From assembly GCA_030435675.1 (NCBI GenBank), contig CM059621.1, forward strand, positions 5,394,001 through 5,458,000: DNA of 64,000 nucleotides, given 5' to 3'. Position numbers and translations under genes: made by a program. The notes under the pieces were generated by a model. It was not told the DNA's origin. It did not search any database and saw only the letters and a list, made by a program, of their open reading frames with translations. The DNA is from Steinernema hermaphroditum (lineage: Eukaryota > Nematoda > Chromadorea > Rhabditida > Steinernematidae). This document shows positions 11,205-22,881 of this stretch, piece by piece (the first letter of the stretch is position 1; each line of letters starts with the position of its first letter).

Positions 11205-14200
11205 ACAGAGATTTGTACATCTTAGCAACTTGGCGCGTTTGTTGCCGTTCGGCGGAATGCAAAAAATTGGATTCGTTCTGCGAATTTTCAAACAACAACA
11301 TTGGCTGGACAGTGCTTTCATCTTTTCATCCCAGTCAAACATCGCGCGCTTCGTCTCCGCATTCATCTTCTTAAAGATTTTGGATTTTGCATTTAATAAC
11401 GGCTAAATGTATCGGATTTTTCAATCAGAGCCATCCAAGAGCTCAATATTATCCGACTCTAATAGCTAACGGGCGCTAAACTCTAGTGCTCCTGAATTTT
11501 CATTTGAAATCTTGCAAGCAAAGCAAGTAAATAAAACTCATTATTCTATTCACATAGAACGTTGTGAGAACATGCATTTACGCGCCTCAAATGAGCTCCT
11601 CCTACGTGTACTAGATCGCGTCTAATGGGCACAAATTGGTCTGGAAACCATGGCGACTATGCCACATATGGCGAAAGCGATGCGCTTTCCTAATGTTCGT
11701 GTTGTTTTCCCCTTTCACCAAGCGGAATGTCTATGTTTACACGTTTGAGGCGTTGATTTGCTTTTAATATCTCACAGACAAGGCAGTCAACAACGGTATT
11801 GCCAGTGTTTTCACATAGCTCTCGCAGTTGTGGCCAGAATATTCTTTAATTTTCAAATTCAATCAGATGAGTTTATGTGTTGCTTGAGTAAGAAGGCATG
11901 TCTAGTATGTACCTCTCTAATTTGTGTTTTCATTCATTTCTCGTTTGGATGTCGATGGAAGCTCGTGAGGCATGAATGCATATTTATTTGTCGTTTCTCT
12001 AGATAAAGAAGGGCCAAAACATGTCCGCTGCGGTGGCGCTGAAACTTTTCGCTCACATTTAGAGGTGTTCAACGTCGGCTTCGGGTGAAATTTGGCACAC
12101 TAGTACCACTGCCGATATGACGTTCTTCTCCGGCGATTTCCAAGCAATGCAATTTGTCCTTATCAGGAACATCTGGTATTGGGATGCTGATCTACCAGAC
12201 CACATCTTTAGAAAGCACGCATGAACACTCGCGAGTCGCCGATGAGAAAGGATCAACCATTGTTAGTACATCTCTGAGAATGTATACACTAAATTATTGT
12301 AGCGCCAGAATACTGCATAGATGCACATTCCTTTTCGAGAAAGACGCTTTTAAAATGAACCACTGTCAGCACAAGTTTCCAGTTTTCACTCCATTTAACT
12401 GAGTCAAATGGAACTGTGGTGGTAAGTTGGAGCAGAAAACTGTGAAATGGAGTTCGAGTTCCGAAAGCCGAGAAAGCGAATTTTCTAATTTTGTCTTCAA
12501 TTTCATCAACAACCTAATTATGTAAGTACGGTAGCCTGTGGCTCGCTTTCATTGCGAATGGCGTAATCTAATACAGTTGTGTTACATAGCGCACAATTTA
12601 GGTAACAACTATTCTTTTGTAGGCCAAAACTTCTCTGACATTCTTGGATATAGCATCCTTTAGTGCAAGTGCATAGTGCATCTGCTGGTCGACTTGAAAT
12701 CCATATTGATACAAAGGGCTTTTTCTTCAAATTTTCCCGACTAATTTTAGCATAATTCTTGAATCACAATCTTATAATAGACTCACCTTTCTAATTTGTG
12801 TTCTATTTGCGTTGTATACCGACATGAAAGATTAAAATATGTGAGAAAAATGACAGGTAACGCATGCTTACATGTTTCCCATCTACGTAGCAACCGTTAA
12901 TCTTTATTTTTATCCCCATTATGGCTTGTCAAGGAGGTGCTGGCCGACTGACGTCTTTTGACTCACCGGCGGCAGAGGTGGAAATGCAGGCCTGTTACGT
13001 GAAAACAACTAGCATTCTGTCGCCATTCTCTCGGCGACGATTTGTTGTTCAGCGGAGACATGCGGTATTTAGCGCTTCGCTGTTGGCGATGTGGTGCGCA
13101 AGACGGCGCATAGACGGAAGTATCCCAGAATGCATTGCGCGTTTGGCATTTGTATACTGTGCAACGGGTCCTAAATGAGCAAATAGGTGGCAGAGAACTA
13201 TAGTGGCCACAAGATAATGTCATCCTGATGGATGCATGAGCTCCGAAATCTGAAATCTAATCATAATCGAGTTTGTTTTGCTGGATGTTCTTCGCATTCT
13301 ATGATGGTTGTTTAAATATCACAAAAGCCGCTATTATTCAGAACATGCGCCTAGTTGTACCCTTTTCTGAGGCAACCAATTACTCTTATGTTAAGCTTAT
13401 TGATGTGCCTTTTAAAGAGAACCTCAAAATTCATTAAGGTTCGTTTGAATGAACGGCAATGCAGACTCTTTGGGGATGTTTTGAGAAAATAGACAGGTGA
13501 ATGAGGCTTTATAGTGTTTCGAGGAATTAATACTCGGTTTGCTCGACAATTTCCATTTAAAACACCTTTGGTTTGCGCTATAAACAATGATACGTAATTC
13601 TGCGTTGCACTAAGCACACCTGTTGTTCAGCCTCCTTCTCAGTATTGTGCAAATTATAAGACAGTGTTTGTTAATGTGTTAATGTAAGTTGGCAACGAAA
13701 GTGCAGCTCCACTGTATCTACTGTAACCTGTTCCGATGATGGAAGAGCGTTACACTTTATTCTCTCTCCACATAGTTTATGCTGACGGATAAGGCTCTGG
13801 ATATTATGTTAGTTTCTCTCGGATCAAAGAGCGTACGTAGTGGAGCGGGACGCCATTCAGTGTCCATTTTCGATAATGCAATTTCCGTTTCGTGTCAAGG
13901 CGCGGTGGCATGAGACTTCACCACTTGCTCTGCCTAATAACTAATGTGGTGAAAGGCGCTCTGGTTTATATGGCAACCTCATTATAAAAATGGCAAGTTG
14001 ACGTTGGGAGTCAGGTCGTCTAGGGATCGCAAAAATGTAGGCGACATTAAGGTAAGAAGTTAGTTGGGTGAAACACCCCTTTTCACAACAGGAGCTCTTA
14101 GTAAATGAGCAACGCTTTCTTCTAAGTTGCATAGCTAGAACCTGTGACTATTCCAATGTCTCATATGGTGATTGTATTTCAGTAGGTGAAAATTATGTAA

Positions 14201-15050
14201 TTTGTAATATATTCAAGCCTTATTTCGCTTCTTGTAGCTGCATACTTGTTGCCAAAGCAATTACGTTCAACAACCAAAGTTTGGCGCTAACAATGTTACC
14301 ACAATGCTTTGCCAGGCTGCCTTTGTTTGCGTGACCATAAGTAGAGATACATGATGTTAAAGACAAAGGGAGACATTAGTCAGCGGCCTTTGCTCTGTCT
14401 CCTTTCTCACGACAGATGTTTTACCAGTCACTCCACAAAGACATTTACCGTTTTTTATGACGTAGCGAAAAAACGTTGGAAAACGCTTGATTCTAACGAG
14501 TGTCCGAAACGATTCCAGATTCGTGTGATGAGCCCCGTGTTATCTGCCAGACCTGCCATAATGTTCATGTCGTTTTGGATACCTCGTTTTGGATACCGAG
14601 TGCAGAGCTTTTCCGCTGAATCGCAGAGTCAAAGCTGGTGGTCAGTTCATTGTGCTTCGCCTGAGGGTTCCTTTAGGGTCACAATGCAAAGAAAACAAAA
14701 AACAAATTGTCTTCAAAACGCTGAATGCCAAAGGCCATTCAGATCTTTCTTTTTCGATCCTTCTTTGAAATCATTCGGAAGCTGTGTCGATGCTTACTTC
14801 TACAGCTTTGAATAGCAAACACATATCTAAGCAAAACCATCGGGAAATGTGAGTCAGTCTCTATGCGGCAGTCTGTGAAAGTAATGTCGGCATTGACAAT
14901 AGAAACACCGTGAGATAAAAGGAAGTACGACAAAACATCTGTTTCTTATGGCATTCATGCCTACTCAGGGAACGCTGAGTGTCATTTGTTATGTTCGCCG
15001 ACATAGCTTTCAAAAATTCTTCGAGTTAGTGGCTATTATTTGAATTTGAA
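11205..15050. other. Long AT-rich intergenic region without a supportable gene
   Basis: Several short open frames occur on both strands, but none shows a recognisable domain with matching splice sites. A 154-codon frame at 14351-14815 and a GC-richer patch near 12920-13180 were examined and left uncalled. No long inverted repeat or LTR was seen. Confidence 0.45.
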
Positions 15051-15251
15051 CTTTTTATTGCTTTTGCACGATCATAAAAACTTTCGCACTCTCATTTCAA
15101 ATTCTCACCTCCCTCTTCGGTGGCCGACCGATCAGCCGAGTGGGCCCAACAAAGACGCGAGCAACCCGTGCAGGTGCTTTTCACACTAGGTTCCGTATTT
15201 TGGCGCGTGCACAAGTCACTGTCTCTCCAATCATTCCCCCTTTTCAGAGCT

Positions 15252-15533
15252 ATGAACTCACACGAGATCGACTTCGTTTACGACCTTAGCAGGGAAAAGC
15301 TCCACTTTCTGCGACATTCCGAGAAGGACGGCGAACGGGAGGACCTCCGAAAGAAAATCATGCTGAAGTGCATGAAGCGGAAGAGCCTCGACCTCATGAG
15401 GATCGAGGATGCGCAGAGCTTCCAAAAGATTATGGTTCTCCTCAAGAACTATGTCAAGCAGCACAGAAAGCGTCAGCGCCAAGAGGATTCAGATGAAGCT
15501 CCTCCGCCGAAGAAGAGTCGTCTTTCGGAGTGA
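15252..15533 (+). CDS. Small basic protein of the 'REDLR' family, member 3
   Basis: This 93-residue single-exon protein is a clear paralogue of the gene at 2288. Shared blocks are E-I/V-D-F-V-Y-D-L, E-K-L, R-E-D-L-R-K-K-x-M-L-K, Q/N-F-x-K-I-M-x-L-L-x-N-Y-V-K-(Q/E)-(H/Q), and a Lys/Arg-rich C-terminus (P-P-K-K-S-R-L) that could be a nuclear localisation signal. A polypyrimidine stretch and TTTTCAG lie four bases before the ATG at 15252, so the longer frame starting upstream is intron or leader, not protein. The neighbour at 16156 is another family member on the same strand. Function is unknown. Confidence 0.8.
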   Translation: MNSHEIDFVYDLSREKLHFLRHSEKDGEREDLRKKIMLKCMKRKSLDLMRIEDAQSFQKIMVLLKNYVKQHRKRQRQEDSDEAPPPKKSRLSE

Positions 15534-16155
15534 CTTCTCGGGTTCCTAGGTTTTGTTCTGTTTTGTTTGATCTACCTGAAATTTGTCCGGTCTTGTAAAT
15601 TTTTCTTGTAAATTGTGTTCATTGAAGTAAATTTTAAACTTGGATAGAGTTGAGCTGGAATGGATAAACAGTGGGAAAGGGACGAGACATCAAAAGTTTC
15701 ACAAAAAAGCGAACATCCCCCGTGAGAACACTCATTTAATATGTGACTCTAAATCACATGGGTGGCCGATCACCTCTTCAAAGTTTGTAAAAAGGAAGTC
15801 CTTTCCGATTTCACAGTAAATCGAACATTATATCTCTTAAAGCAACAGACTAAACAATATGAAGTAAAGTCAGGAACAATTGTCCTTCGAGATAAGACCA
15901 TTCGAGATCCTTTGCCAGACGAAAGCTCACAGTTTTCAGCGCCAATGAGCAAAACGCCCGAGTGCATCATAGATTACGCACCCCAGAACTGACTCTTTTT
16001 GCAAGCCAGACGTTCCCATGAGTGATAAATATGAATCATGGATAAAAAGTGTCCGAGCCGCCCGATCGCCGACAGGAGGCTAGGCGGCGGACAGTCACCA
16101 CTGTCTCTTTGTTTGTTTTCGCATATCGTCCAGTTGACCGTTTCTCCGTTCAGAT

Positions 16156-16350
16156 ATGGATGTGACTGAGGATAGAATCCGTTCTAGCCACCCAATGTGG
16201 AGAAGGGCCGGCGCTATATGGCTTAAGATGTGGATTCTATCTCAGCGCAAGAAGCAAATGTTGGACAAGGCAGGCAGGGAGGATCTTCGACAACGAGTGC
16301 TCTTGGATACGGTGTCCGACTTCTGCGGGAGGAGACTCGAGAGATTCTAA
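16156..16350 (+). CDS. Small 'REDLR' family protein, member 4 (short form)
   Basis: This is a 64-residue frame with start at 16156, two bases after a CGTTCAG acceptor. It contains L-K-M-W-I-L-S-Q-R-K-K and then G-R-E-D-L-R-Q-R-V-L-L, the hallmark of the family. It ends shortly after the second helix and lacks the charged tail of the other members. It lies about 600 bp downstream of member 3 on the same strand, consistent with local duplication. It could be a complete short paralogue or a truncated one. Confidence 0.6.
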   Translation: MDVTEDRIRSSHPMWRRAGAIWLKMWILSQRKKQMLDKAGREDLRQRVLLDTVSDFCGRRLERF

Positions 16351-16924
16351 GAATTCATGAGATATTCCGCAAGAGAGACAAATAATGATGTTTGATTGCT
16401 GCCGAATGTATTTTCTAATGTCGCTTAATGTCTTGTTTCATGCTGATGTAGTGATGTCACCTATCAACTATAAGATGTTATTAACTTTCATATGCGCAAT
16501 GGTGAATAATAAACGTGATTTATTTTTCCAACGTTTGCTTCTCGAACCGAACGGCTTAGTGCTTTGCTATGGCCACTTAATTCTATCTTTACACTGTGGC
16601 TCTTCTTTGTTGTTTACTTCTTTTGCCGCACCGTTCAATTCTAAGGTGCGACGAGCTAGCACTCAGAACTTCAAAGCCTCGTGATGATGAATAAGCACTT
16701 GAATGGATTTCGTTATTCGATAAGTGACTAGCGCTCCATGTGCATGTAATTGGGCCTCAGCCACTGAGATGATGTGAGTCAGAGGCGGCGATCCCGTTCG
16801 CGCTGACATTGGAGAGCCGAAAAGGTGATTTGATGAAGGTGCAGGCCTAATGGGCAAAAAACTGAAGAGCAGAAGTGATGTGCCAGATTGGTTGACAAGG
16901 TCGAAAATTGTACATTTCTGGCCT

Positions 16925-17060
16925 TAAAAAGTCAGGCTCTAGACAGGTGTTTTTGGTCTAATTCTTGGTATTTCTTGGAAACAACTGGGCGTTTCGAGAA
17001 AAGTAGCGTGTCGATCGACTTTGAAAAACTTTTTTCCTCCTTGACTTGATCCCTTTAAAT
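16925..17060. repeat. Partial relative of the foldback element at 8900
   Basis: The segment contains ATTTCTTGG-AAACAACTGGG, a TTTCGAGAAA block, AAAACTTTTTT and an outer end TGATCCCTTTAAA, in the same order as the right arm of the 8900-9601 element. Only one arm is present. Confidence 0.5.
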
Positions 17061-17084
17061 GGAGTTTGTTAAAAGTGATTGTGA

Positions 17085-17240
17085 TATATTACCGTAGTCA
17101 CTGGTCCGCTTCCTTCTTTAGCGTAGTAAACGACGCCGGAGTCGAACGAAGCTATCCTATCAGTGTATGCGGGTTTTGAAGCGATAAGGCTGAATCCTGA
17201 AGTAGCGGCATGGTGAGGGTTAGCGGGTGAAACGGAACCC
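17085..17240. repeat. Dispersed repeat, copy 1 (partner at 47038-47213)
   Basis: This segment and 47038-47213 share an ordered series of blocks, including ACC(G/A)TAGTC, GCTATCC, CAGTGT/TAGTGT followed by GCGGG/GCGTGGG, TTT(G/A)AAGC and CCTGAAGTAG. No coding frame is conserved between them. The second copy is where the BEL/Pao element starts. Confidence 0.55.
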
Positions 17241-17479
17241 TTCGTGGCTGGCGGCGCACACTTCGAAGTTGTAGAGATGCTGACGAACGATCGTTGACGC
17301 ATCTCATTCGGCGAACTTCGGAGAGAGCGAGTGATCGAGTGAGGACACACTAATGTAGGCCATACTAAACGAAACACTCCGTCATTTCATTTTTGTTTAT
17401 TTTATTTACGCCATATTGTGCCCTGTCCTAAGACGCAAACAGAGCTCGCACTCTTAGTGCACACGTGGCATAGACAGAA

Positions 17480-17930
17480 GTCAACATAAGGATCTGTGCG
17501 TGATGTATGCCCTTCCGCGCTTTTCATCGCACTTTCGCGAAGGCGACTCGAAGCGAGAGTACCATTGCAGAACCTCATCCGTATCTTCCATTTGCCGAAA
17601 CAGGTTCCTCTTCGTTATTGTCTTGCTTCTTTACGTCACAGTCGACTGGGGGAGATCGAAGCCGGCGATAACGAACTCTTCCTTCCTCACCGACGAGTGA
17701 CCAGCGGCCGAAGACACGTTCGCACAATGGCCTTGGGTGCGCGACGCCCGAGGCGTTCCTCGCATAGTTCGCTTTGCCCGACGTGCCTTCGGAGGCGAGA
17801 TTACGATCTTGTCGGCGCTGGCGTCCGTCGCGGATCGAGTCGCGCGCCGACTCACAACGACAAGCGATTTATCCGTTTGAATCTTTTTGAAATTTTCCCT
17901 TTAGCTTGCTTGTGCGTTTGGTGAACTGGA
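17480..17930. other. GC-richer region upstream of the SWEET gene
   Basis: This region is GC-rich with overlapping open frames on both strands and no recognised protein. It lies a few hundred bases upstream of the sugar-transporter start and may hold its promoter and leader exon. The acceptor TTTATTTCAG at 18117-18126 implies an upstream untranslated exon or a spliced leader. Confidence 0.25.
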
Positions 17931-18141
17931 AGGAGAGATGATCTCGAGAGTTAATCTCGCCTTCAAAGAGGAACAACCCTCTTGCAAGCATGTTTTGATG
18001 TTTCCTAGGCACGAACTAATCGCCAAGAACGATCTTTTAATGACTTTTGGTTTATCGTTTACGCGATTCATCGATTTCTTTGTTTTCGCTGCATCCTGTT
18101 TCCGGACGGGTACGATGTTTATTTCAGCCAGGCTGGGTGAA

Positions 18142-20411
18142 ATGACCGACGTTCTGAATGTTCTCGGTCAATTTACGGACAATTTGCCGTGGAGTATCTT
18201 CTTGACGTCGGCCGCAGTTCATGCCGTTCTACTGATTACGAGTCCCCTGTAAGTGTATCTTAAATAAGTTCGCCAACCACTTACTAGCATTAATGTTCTC
18301 ACAAGTCGAAAAACTGTTTTTAAAAATTAGTGCGTCTAAATTTGAAAAGAAATTTAATTTAGCTCATGTAATAGAGAACGTTGGGATAGTGAAGCGAAAA
18401 AATGCGTCTTCTTTTCGAATTACAGAAGTTCATTGGCAGCTACGTTTTAACTAAAGATTCTATTTGCCGTTGGCGAAATGTTGCCGTTTTTATCCTCATC
18501 ATCTCGTTACCTTCCTACCGCTCGATGAGATATGATTTTGAGAATTTGTGCAGTGTACGAGAAAATATTTCAAATTTGTAAACAAAGTGCTTAAATTACA
18601 TAATGATTCTCTATATAGAGGGTGGCTCAAAAAAGGCATCTAGACAGAAGTCTGGAATGTCATTTTTGTGAACATTCAAGCGTGAGACCGGTCTGAAAAC
18701 AAAAAAGGAAAACGAAAAATAAAAGAACAGGAATGAATTTCTGATTAGCTTCCTAGAATCCTCTCTTGATGCCCCTTGTTGGCCACACAGACACTTGGAA
18801 AGCAATAAGTTTATTGCCACTATGTATTAAGATCTTGAAGGCAAGTACATGTGTGGCTTTGCAATTGCGAATGCGATCGGATCAATGCCGGTGTCAATTT
18901 TCGTTTTGGCTGCTGTCTGAAGCTTAGGCAAGCTCAAACTCCCCAAACGATCGAATGTGACGCAAGGTCTTACGTTTCTTGAGAGTTTGTGAGTCACTTT
19001 TAGCGTATTTTCCGAGCAGCTTTTTTGCCAACCGCATTGTATCCACCCAAAATACCGTTTGGTGTTTCGTGTGTTTTAAGTCAGGTTTAACCCTATTGCC
19101 CTTACCATTGAGTGGGCGCGAAATCGTTACCCATATATCGATTCATCAGTGCAGCAGCGTATGCAGAGTTCATTGAAAGCGGCCACTTGGTTGATAATTG
19201 CATACAATATCCCATGCGTTATTCTGATTATTCACTCTCTGCACGTAGTCCCTATTGTATCAAATCGTCTTGGCAATGAACTGCACAGAATAAAAAATTG
19301 CATCATACATGTGAGCATAACTGTTATGTTACATACATAGAGATAGCTTACAAGGAAGGTCCTTGAAGTGATAAACGCCGATTTGGCTGAAACTTTACAC
19401 ACTGGTAGAACTGTGTCCCTGAAGTGGAGTGACGTATGCCTCATCGGCAGCATCTTATAAGAGAGGGTCTAAAAACAGGTTAAAAAATCGGCGTTTATCG
19501 CTTCAGGGACTTTCCCTGTTAGCTGCTTGTAGGCTATACTCACCATCGATAAGCATCAATTACTCCTCATGAATGAAGCTTTCATTAAGATTCTCAAATT
19601 TCTACATTATGCTTTAGCTCATCAAAAGTGCATCATCATTATCTATTCACTTGTTTATTTAGGCAAGCAGTGCACAAATGGCACAAAAGACAGAGCAGTG
19701 ACAGCGACACTCCAATCCCTTACTTCTTCGCTTGCGTTGGGTGAGAAACATCTCGGACCATCTTTTCATGGGCCACATTTCAGGTCATCCCTTTGGCTTC
19801 GATACGCAATGTACATAAGCGACATAAAACTCATGCTGCTTCAATTCTATGCAGTTGTCCTGCAGATCTTCTTTATACTGGCCTTGATCTTCTATCGGTC
19901 CAAGAAGAGAAGACTGATCAGAATTTTTCTGTGCACCTTGTTGGCCATGGGGCTTCTCTTCTTCTACATGTCTAAGTTGAGTTTTGAAGACGGAAAGCGA
20001 TTCTCAGGAAGATGCGCATCGGGAGCGCAGATAGCTGGCTCTTTTGTGTGTCCTTATCTCATTGTAAGTGCATTCTGGAAAGTAAGGAGAACCGGAGATG
20101 CATTTTAGTACAAAGCGGTAACGACGCGAGTCATCGACTTCATTCCTATAGCTCCGGTTGCTTTCACTTGGGTGATGGAGATGCATGCGATAGTGTACAG
20201 TATAGGAATTGATGATTTTTACATGCTGGTGAGTTAAGAACTCCATGAGTTAAAAAACATTTTCTATGTCATTTGATTAAAGTACATTTTCTATAGACAT
20301 TGTGTTTTTCAGCTTGCGAATACGATCTTCTTCTGCATGGACGGCATGCTACTAGCCATGTTCTTCATTTTTCCCTCAGAGAAACCCTCAGGAAAAGTCA
20401 ATGTAATGTAG
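18142..20411 (+). CDS. SWEET (MtN3-family) sugar transporter, five exons
   Basis: SWEETs are bidirectional sugar uniporters of plasma or internal membranes. The exons are 18142-18248, 19663-19740, 19784-20063, 20109-20228 and 20313-20411. All junctions are GT...AG and phase-consistent, giving 227 residues, the usual family length. The first MtN3 repeat contains T-S-P-L, then a charged loop H-K-W-H-K-R-Q-S-S-D (the K/R-S-S/T-D/E signature), then S-S-L-W-L-R-Y-A-M-Y. The second contains C-P-Y-L-I-Y-K-A-V-T-T-R, I-D-F-I-P-I-A-P, Y-S-I-G-I-D-D and L-A-N-T-I-F-F. Seven transmembrane segments are expected. The start at 18142 follows a strong acceptor ending at 18126; a longer frame from 17938 would add residues atypical of the family. 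Intron 1 (1.4 kb) holds a MITE at 19350-19520; the others are about 43-84 bp. Confidence 0.85.
19350..19520. mobile_element. Small MITE inside intron 1 of the SWEET gene
   Basis: Arms of about 33 bp (19350-19382 and 19487-19520) are inverted copies, with the shared inner end ATAAACGCCGAT and only a few mismatches. The 170-bp total has no coding frame. It is a non-autonomous TIR element within the 1.4-kb intron. Confidence 0.7.
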
Positions 20412-20566
20412 ATGCAGTTTGTTGAATGTTTGTTTTGTAGATTGTACGATCAATCTGAGTAACCTATTATATAGAGCAGTGTATGCCGTCGTAGTGTTTG
20501 TATATAAGGTGGATTGGTGTCTCCACGCAAAATAAACTTGATTTAGCGAGGTGTAAGACTCCAGAT

Positions 20567-21031
20567 GGCTCTCACTCGTGTCACGGTGGCGAGCGGTCGG
20601 TCCCTCCGGTCGCTCTCTGAGTGTCTGGTCGGTCAGATGGCAAACCCTGTGGCAGTTGTGACTGTTCCGGCTTCCAGAGGGAATTGGGACACCCGGAAGC
20701 CGTAGTCCCACCACCGCTGACAACAAGATGTCCGGAGCCAGGAATCTGACGCCCGACGCTGCGTGAGATGTCATCCCTAAGGTCGCCGACGCTCTGAGGA
20801 CCAGCGAAGACGCAACTCCCCGACCACGGACCATCAGATGCAAGCTCAGAAGCGTCCGCTGTGCCGCAAACGATATTCCGCTGCCGCAGCTGAAGATTTG
20901 CCGATTCCCAGTGCGCCGTCTACGACCGGTTAGATACGCCAGGGATGAAGTCGTCCGCCAGACATCCTCTGTTTGTCTATTTTCGGTGTCGCGCAAGGCA
21001 TAATGCCTTTGATTCGGGAAATAAAATCGTG
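20567..21031 (+). mobile_element. SINE, subfamily A, with 12-bp target-site duplication
   Basis: The 465-bp insert is flanked by the perfect duplication AAGACTCCAGAT at 20555-20566 and 21032-21043, the mark of LINE-driven insertion. It starts with a tRNA-like head (GTGGCGAGCGG resembling an A box). It ends with a tail GCAAGGC-TAA-GCCTTTGATTC followed by an A-rich AAATAAA. It is homologous to copies at 28626, 30170, 32500, 43657 and 55925. Confidence 0.85.
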
Positions 21032-21309
21032 AAGACTCCAGATTGATGTGGTGATATAATGAAGACGAACAGAAGATATGGACTAAAAACTTTAGAACTG
21101 ATAGCACTCTGAGTTGTGGCGCCCGTCTTTGATTTGGGTTGGAGAACAAGTTCTTGCGGTTTTTTTAATCTGCGCTTTTTCAGTAGTTTTTGTTGTTGTG
21201 CCGCAGATTGTAACATATCGTTTGAAAGAGCTATCTCTGCTCTACAAGAAAGCGGCAACATTCTTTATTTTATAGCCATGCTGTGTCTGAATTTCAAGGA
21301 TATTCAGAT

Positions 21310-22026
21310 GGAGTTTCGAGGAGGTAAAAAGCACCATCTCCGGCATGTTCTTCTTTTCGCCTTCCGTCGAGGTCAAAATGCCACGGAAGTTGCTATAAAT
21401 AAGAAGGAAAGAAAGCATGGGTCATTCCAGAAGAAACGGCGAAGCCAACATCGAAACAAAACGTGCACCCCAAGAAGACAATGATCTGTGTATGGTGGGA
21501 TTGTGAAAGCTTGCTACACTGGGAAATGCTGCAGTGGAACAAGACGGACGACCAAACTAGTACACCAGCCAACTGCATGGTTTGAACCATGCAATTCAAC
21601 AGAAAAGACCAAATCATAAAGGACAAGTCATTCTGCGGGACATTCTGCTCATTCGGGCGCACTCGGAAATTGCAAAAGTCGTCAATACCGTACTCGCAGA
21701 GCTGAAGTAGGAGATTCTTCCACATCCACCGTATTCTCCAGACTCAGCACTAACGGACTATCATCTGTGCCGCTCGCTGTCAAACCATATGAGGGTTGTT
21801 TCATTCGAAAATGACGAAGCACTCCAAACTTGGATCAACGACTTTTTTGACTCCAGACCTGCCGATTTTGTGAGAACAGGAAACGATCAACTGGTGGATC
21901 GGTGGGAGCAGGTCGTGGACAACAACAGTGAATATACTGTTGATTAATGCCTTGTTACTGTTGTGGCATAAAAGTTCGTTTTTTGATCGACAAAAAAACC
22001 TCAAGAACTTATTCTCCAACCCAATA
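21310..22026 (+). pseudogene. Degenerate mariner transposase and 3' terminal repeat
   Basis: Translating in shifting frames gives mariner hallmarks in the right order: a helix-turn-helix-like start near 21310 (M-E-F-R-G-G-K), P-(K/R)-K-T-M-I-C-V-W-W-D near 21470, L-P-H-P-P-Y-S-P-D-S-A near 21715, and the C-terminal block F-F-D-S-R-P-A-D-F-V ending V-V-D-N-N-S-E-Y. At least three frameshifts and stops separate them, and in P-D-S-A-L-T-D-Y the usual L-A-P is changed. The TIR-like end CTTATTCTCCAACCCAATA lies at about 22008-22026. The element is dead. A shorter relative lies at 32815. Confidence 0.8.
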
Positions 22027-22084
22027 TTTAAAAAGTTGAGCGGTCTTTCGTTTGTGTCCCCAGCGATGACTGATCGCTAGAGAC

Positions 22085-22420
22085 ACGAACGCTCTCTCTA
22101 AGTGAGCGGGCGTTCAAAGCCGTCGCTATTGGCACAATGATCGTTCCGGCTCTCGGAAGGCCTGGAACACCAGGGGGCCGTAGTTCCACCGTGTCATAAA
22201 GAAGGGAGTCTCGAACGCTCGTTCCAGTTCTGAAGCCCGCGCCGCTATCTGCTCGGATCTAGAGAGCCCACTTCTCCCACAGCGTCACACCGCCGCGCCT
22301 ATTCCGGACTGATCTCTTCAAGCCACCGAAGATGTTCGGAAACGCCGACATCGGCGCCGCCAACCATCATCGGAGCAGATTTCGCTGTCGATATTTCTTT
22401 TTATACAAGCCGCACCGATG
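22085..22420 (+). mobile_element. SINE, subfamily B
   Basis: The head AAGTGAGCGG-CGTTC...GCCGTCG, then ATGATCG(T/C)(T/C)CCGGCTC and GG(A/C)(C/T)(C/T)TGGAACACCAGG, matches the copies at 33050 and, inverted, at 60385. The 3' end is uncertain. It sits immediately downstream of the mariner remnant. Confidence 0.6.
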
Positions 22421-22881
22421 ACTGGATGCTCTCCGTTCGCTATGCTCCACCATCTGCGCCTCTGCAGGAATCAGCTTGTGTGCATTGTGGATAAGAGCAA
22501 TGTAAATAACGTAAATAACTACCACATAAGTTATTCGTTAAATCAGCAAAATGGGATAGCAAAGAGGATAACAAACTGATTACTGCGGAGTTTCTAGTAG
22601 GTTTGGAGCCATTGTGTTTCTGGTTTTCTCTTTGTATCCCAAACTAAAAAGAAGGCTTTTCAAGCGAAGCTTCACTGCACTCGTGTCACTTTTGGACTGT
22701 ACTCCCTATTCTTGCACGCATGATGTATTCACTAGAGCCAGCTATTGTCTAGTCCATTCTCACAGGACGACCGTCATCGGCGACTATAGTGTGCTGTGGT
22801 CTTCTTTTCAACTAGGTTTTACTTCATCACGGGACGCATCTGACGCTTGCTAATTTTTAACCACCAATTTCATGACGAAAT

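Noticed and set aside
14351..14815. 154-codon frame with a stretch faintly like an EVH1 domain (T-V-F-Y-D-V-A-K-K-R-W)
   Set aside because: Only one short match, no conserved ligand-binding aromatic pattern that I could place, and no splice sites supporting an exon.
17938..18141. N-terminal extension of the SWEET gene
   Set aside because: SWEETs start just before TM1; a strong acceptor at 18126 lies just before the ATG at 18142, and the extension would make the protein about 68 residues too long.
20388..21149. 253-codon minus-strand frame
   Set aside because: It lies across the SINE at 20567-21031 and is not conserved in other SINE copies.
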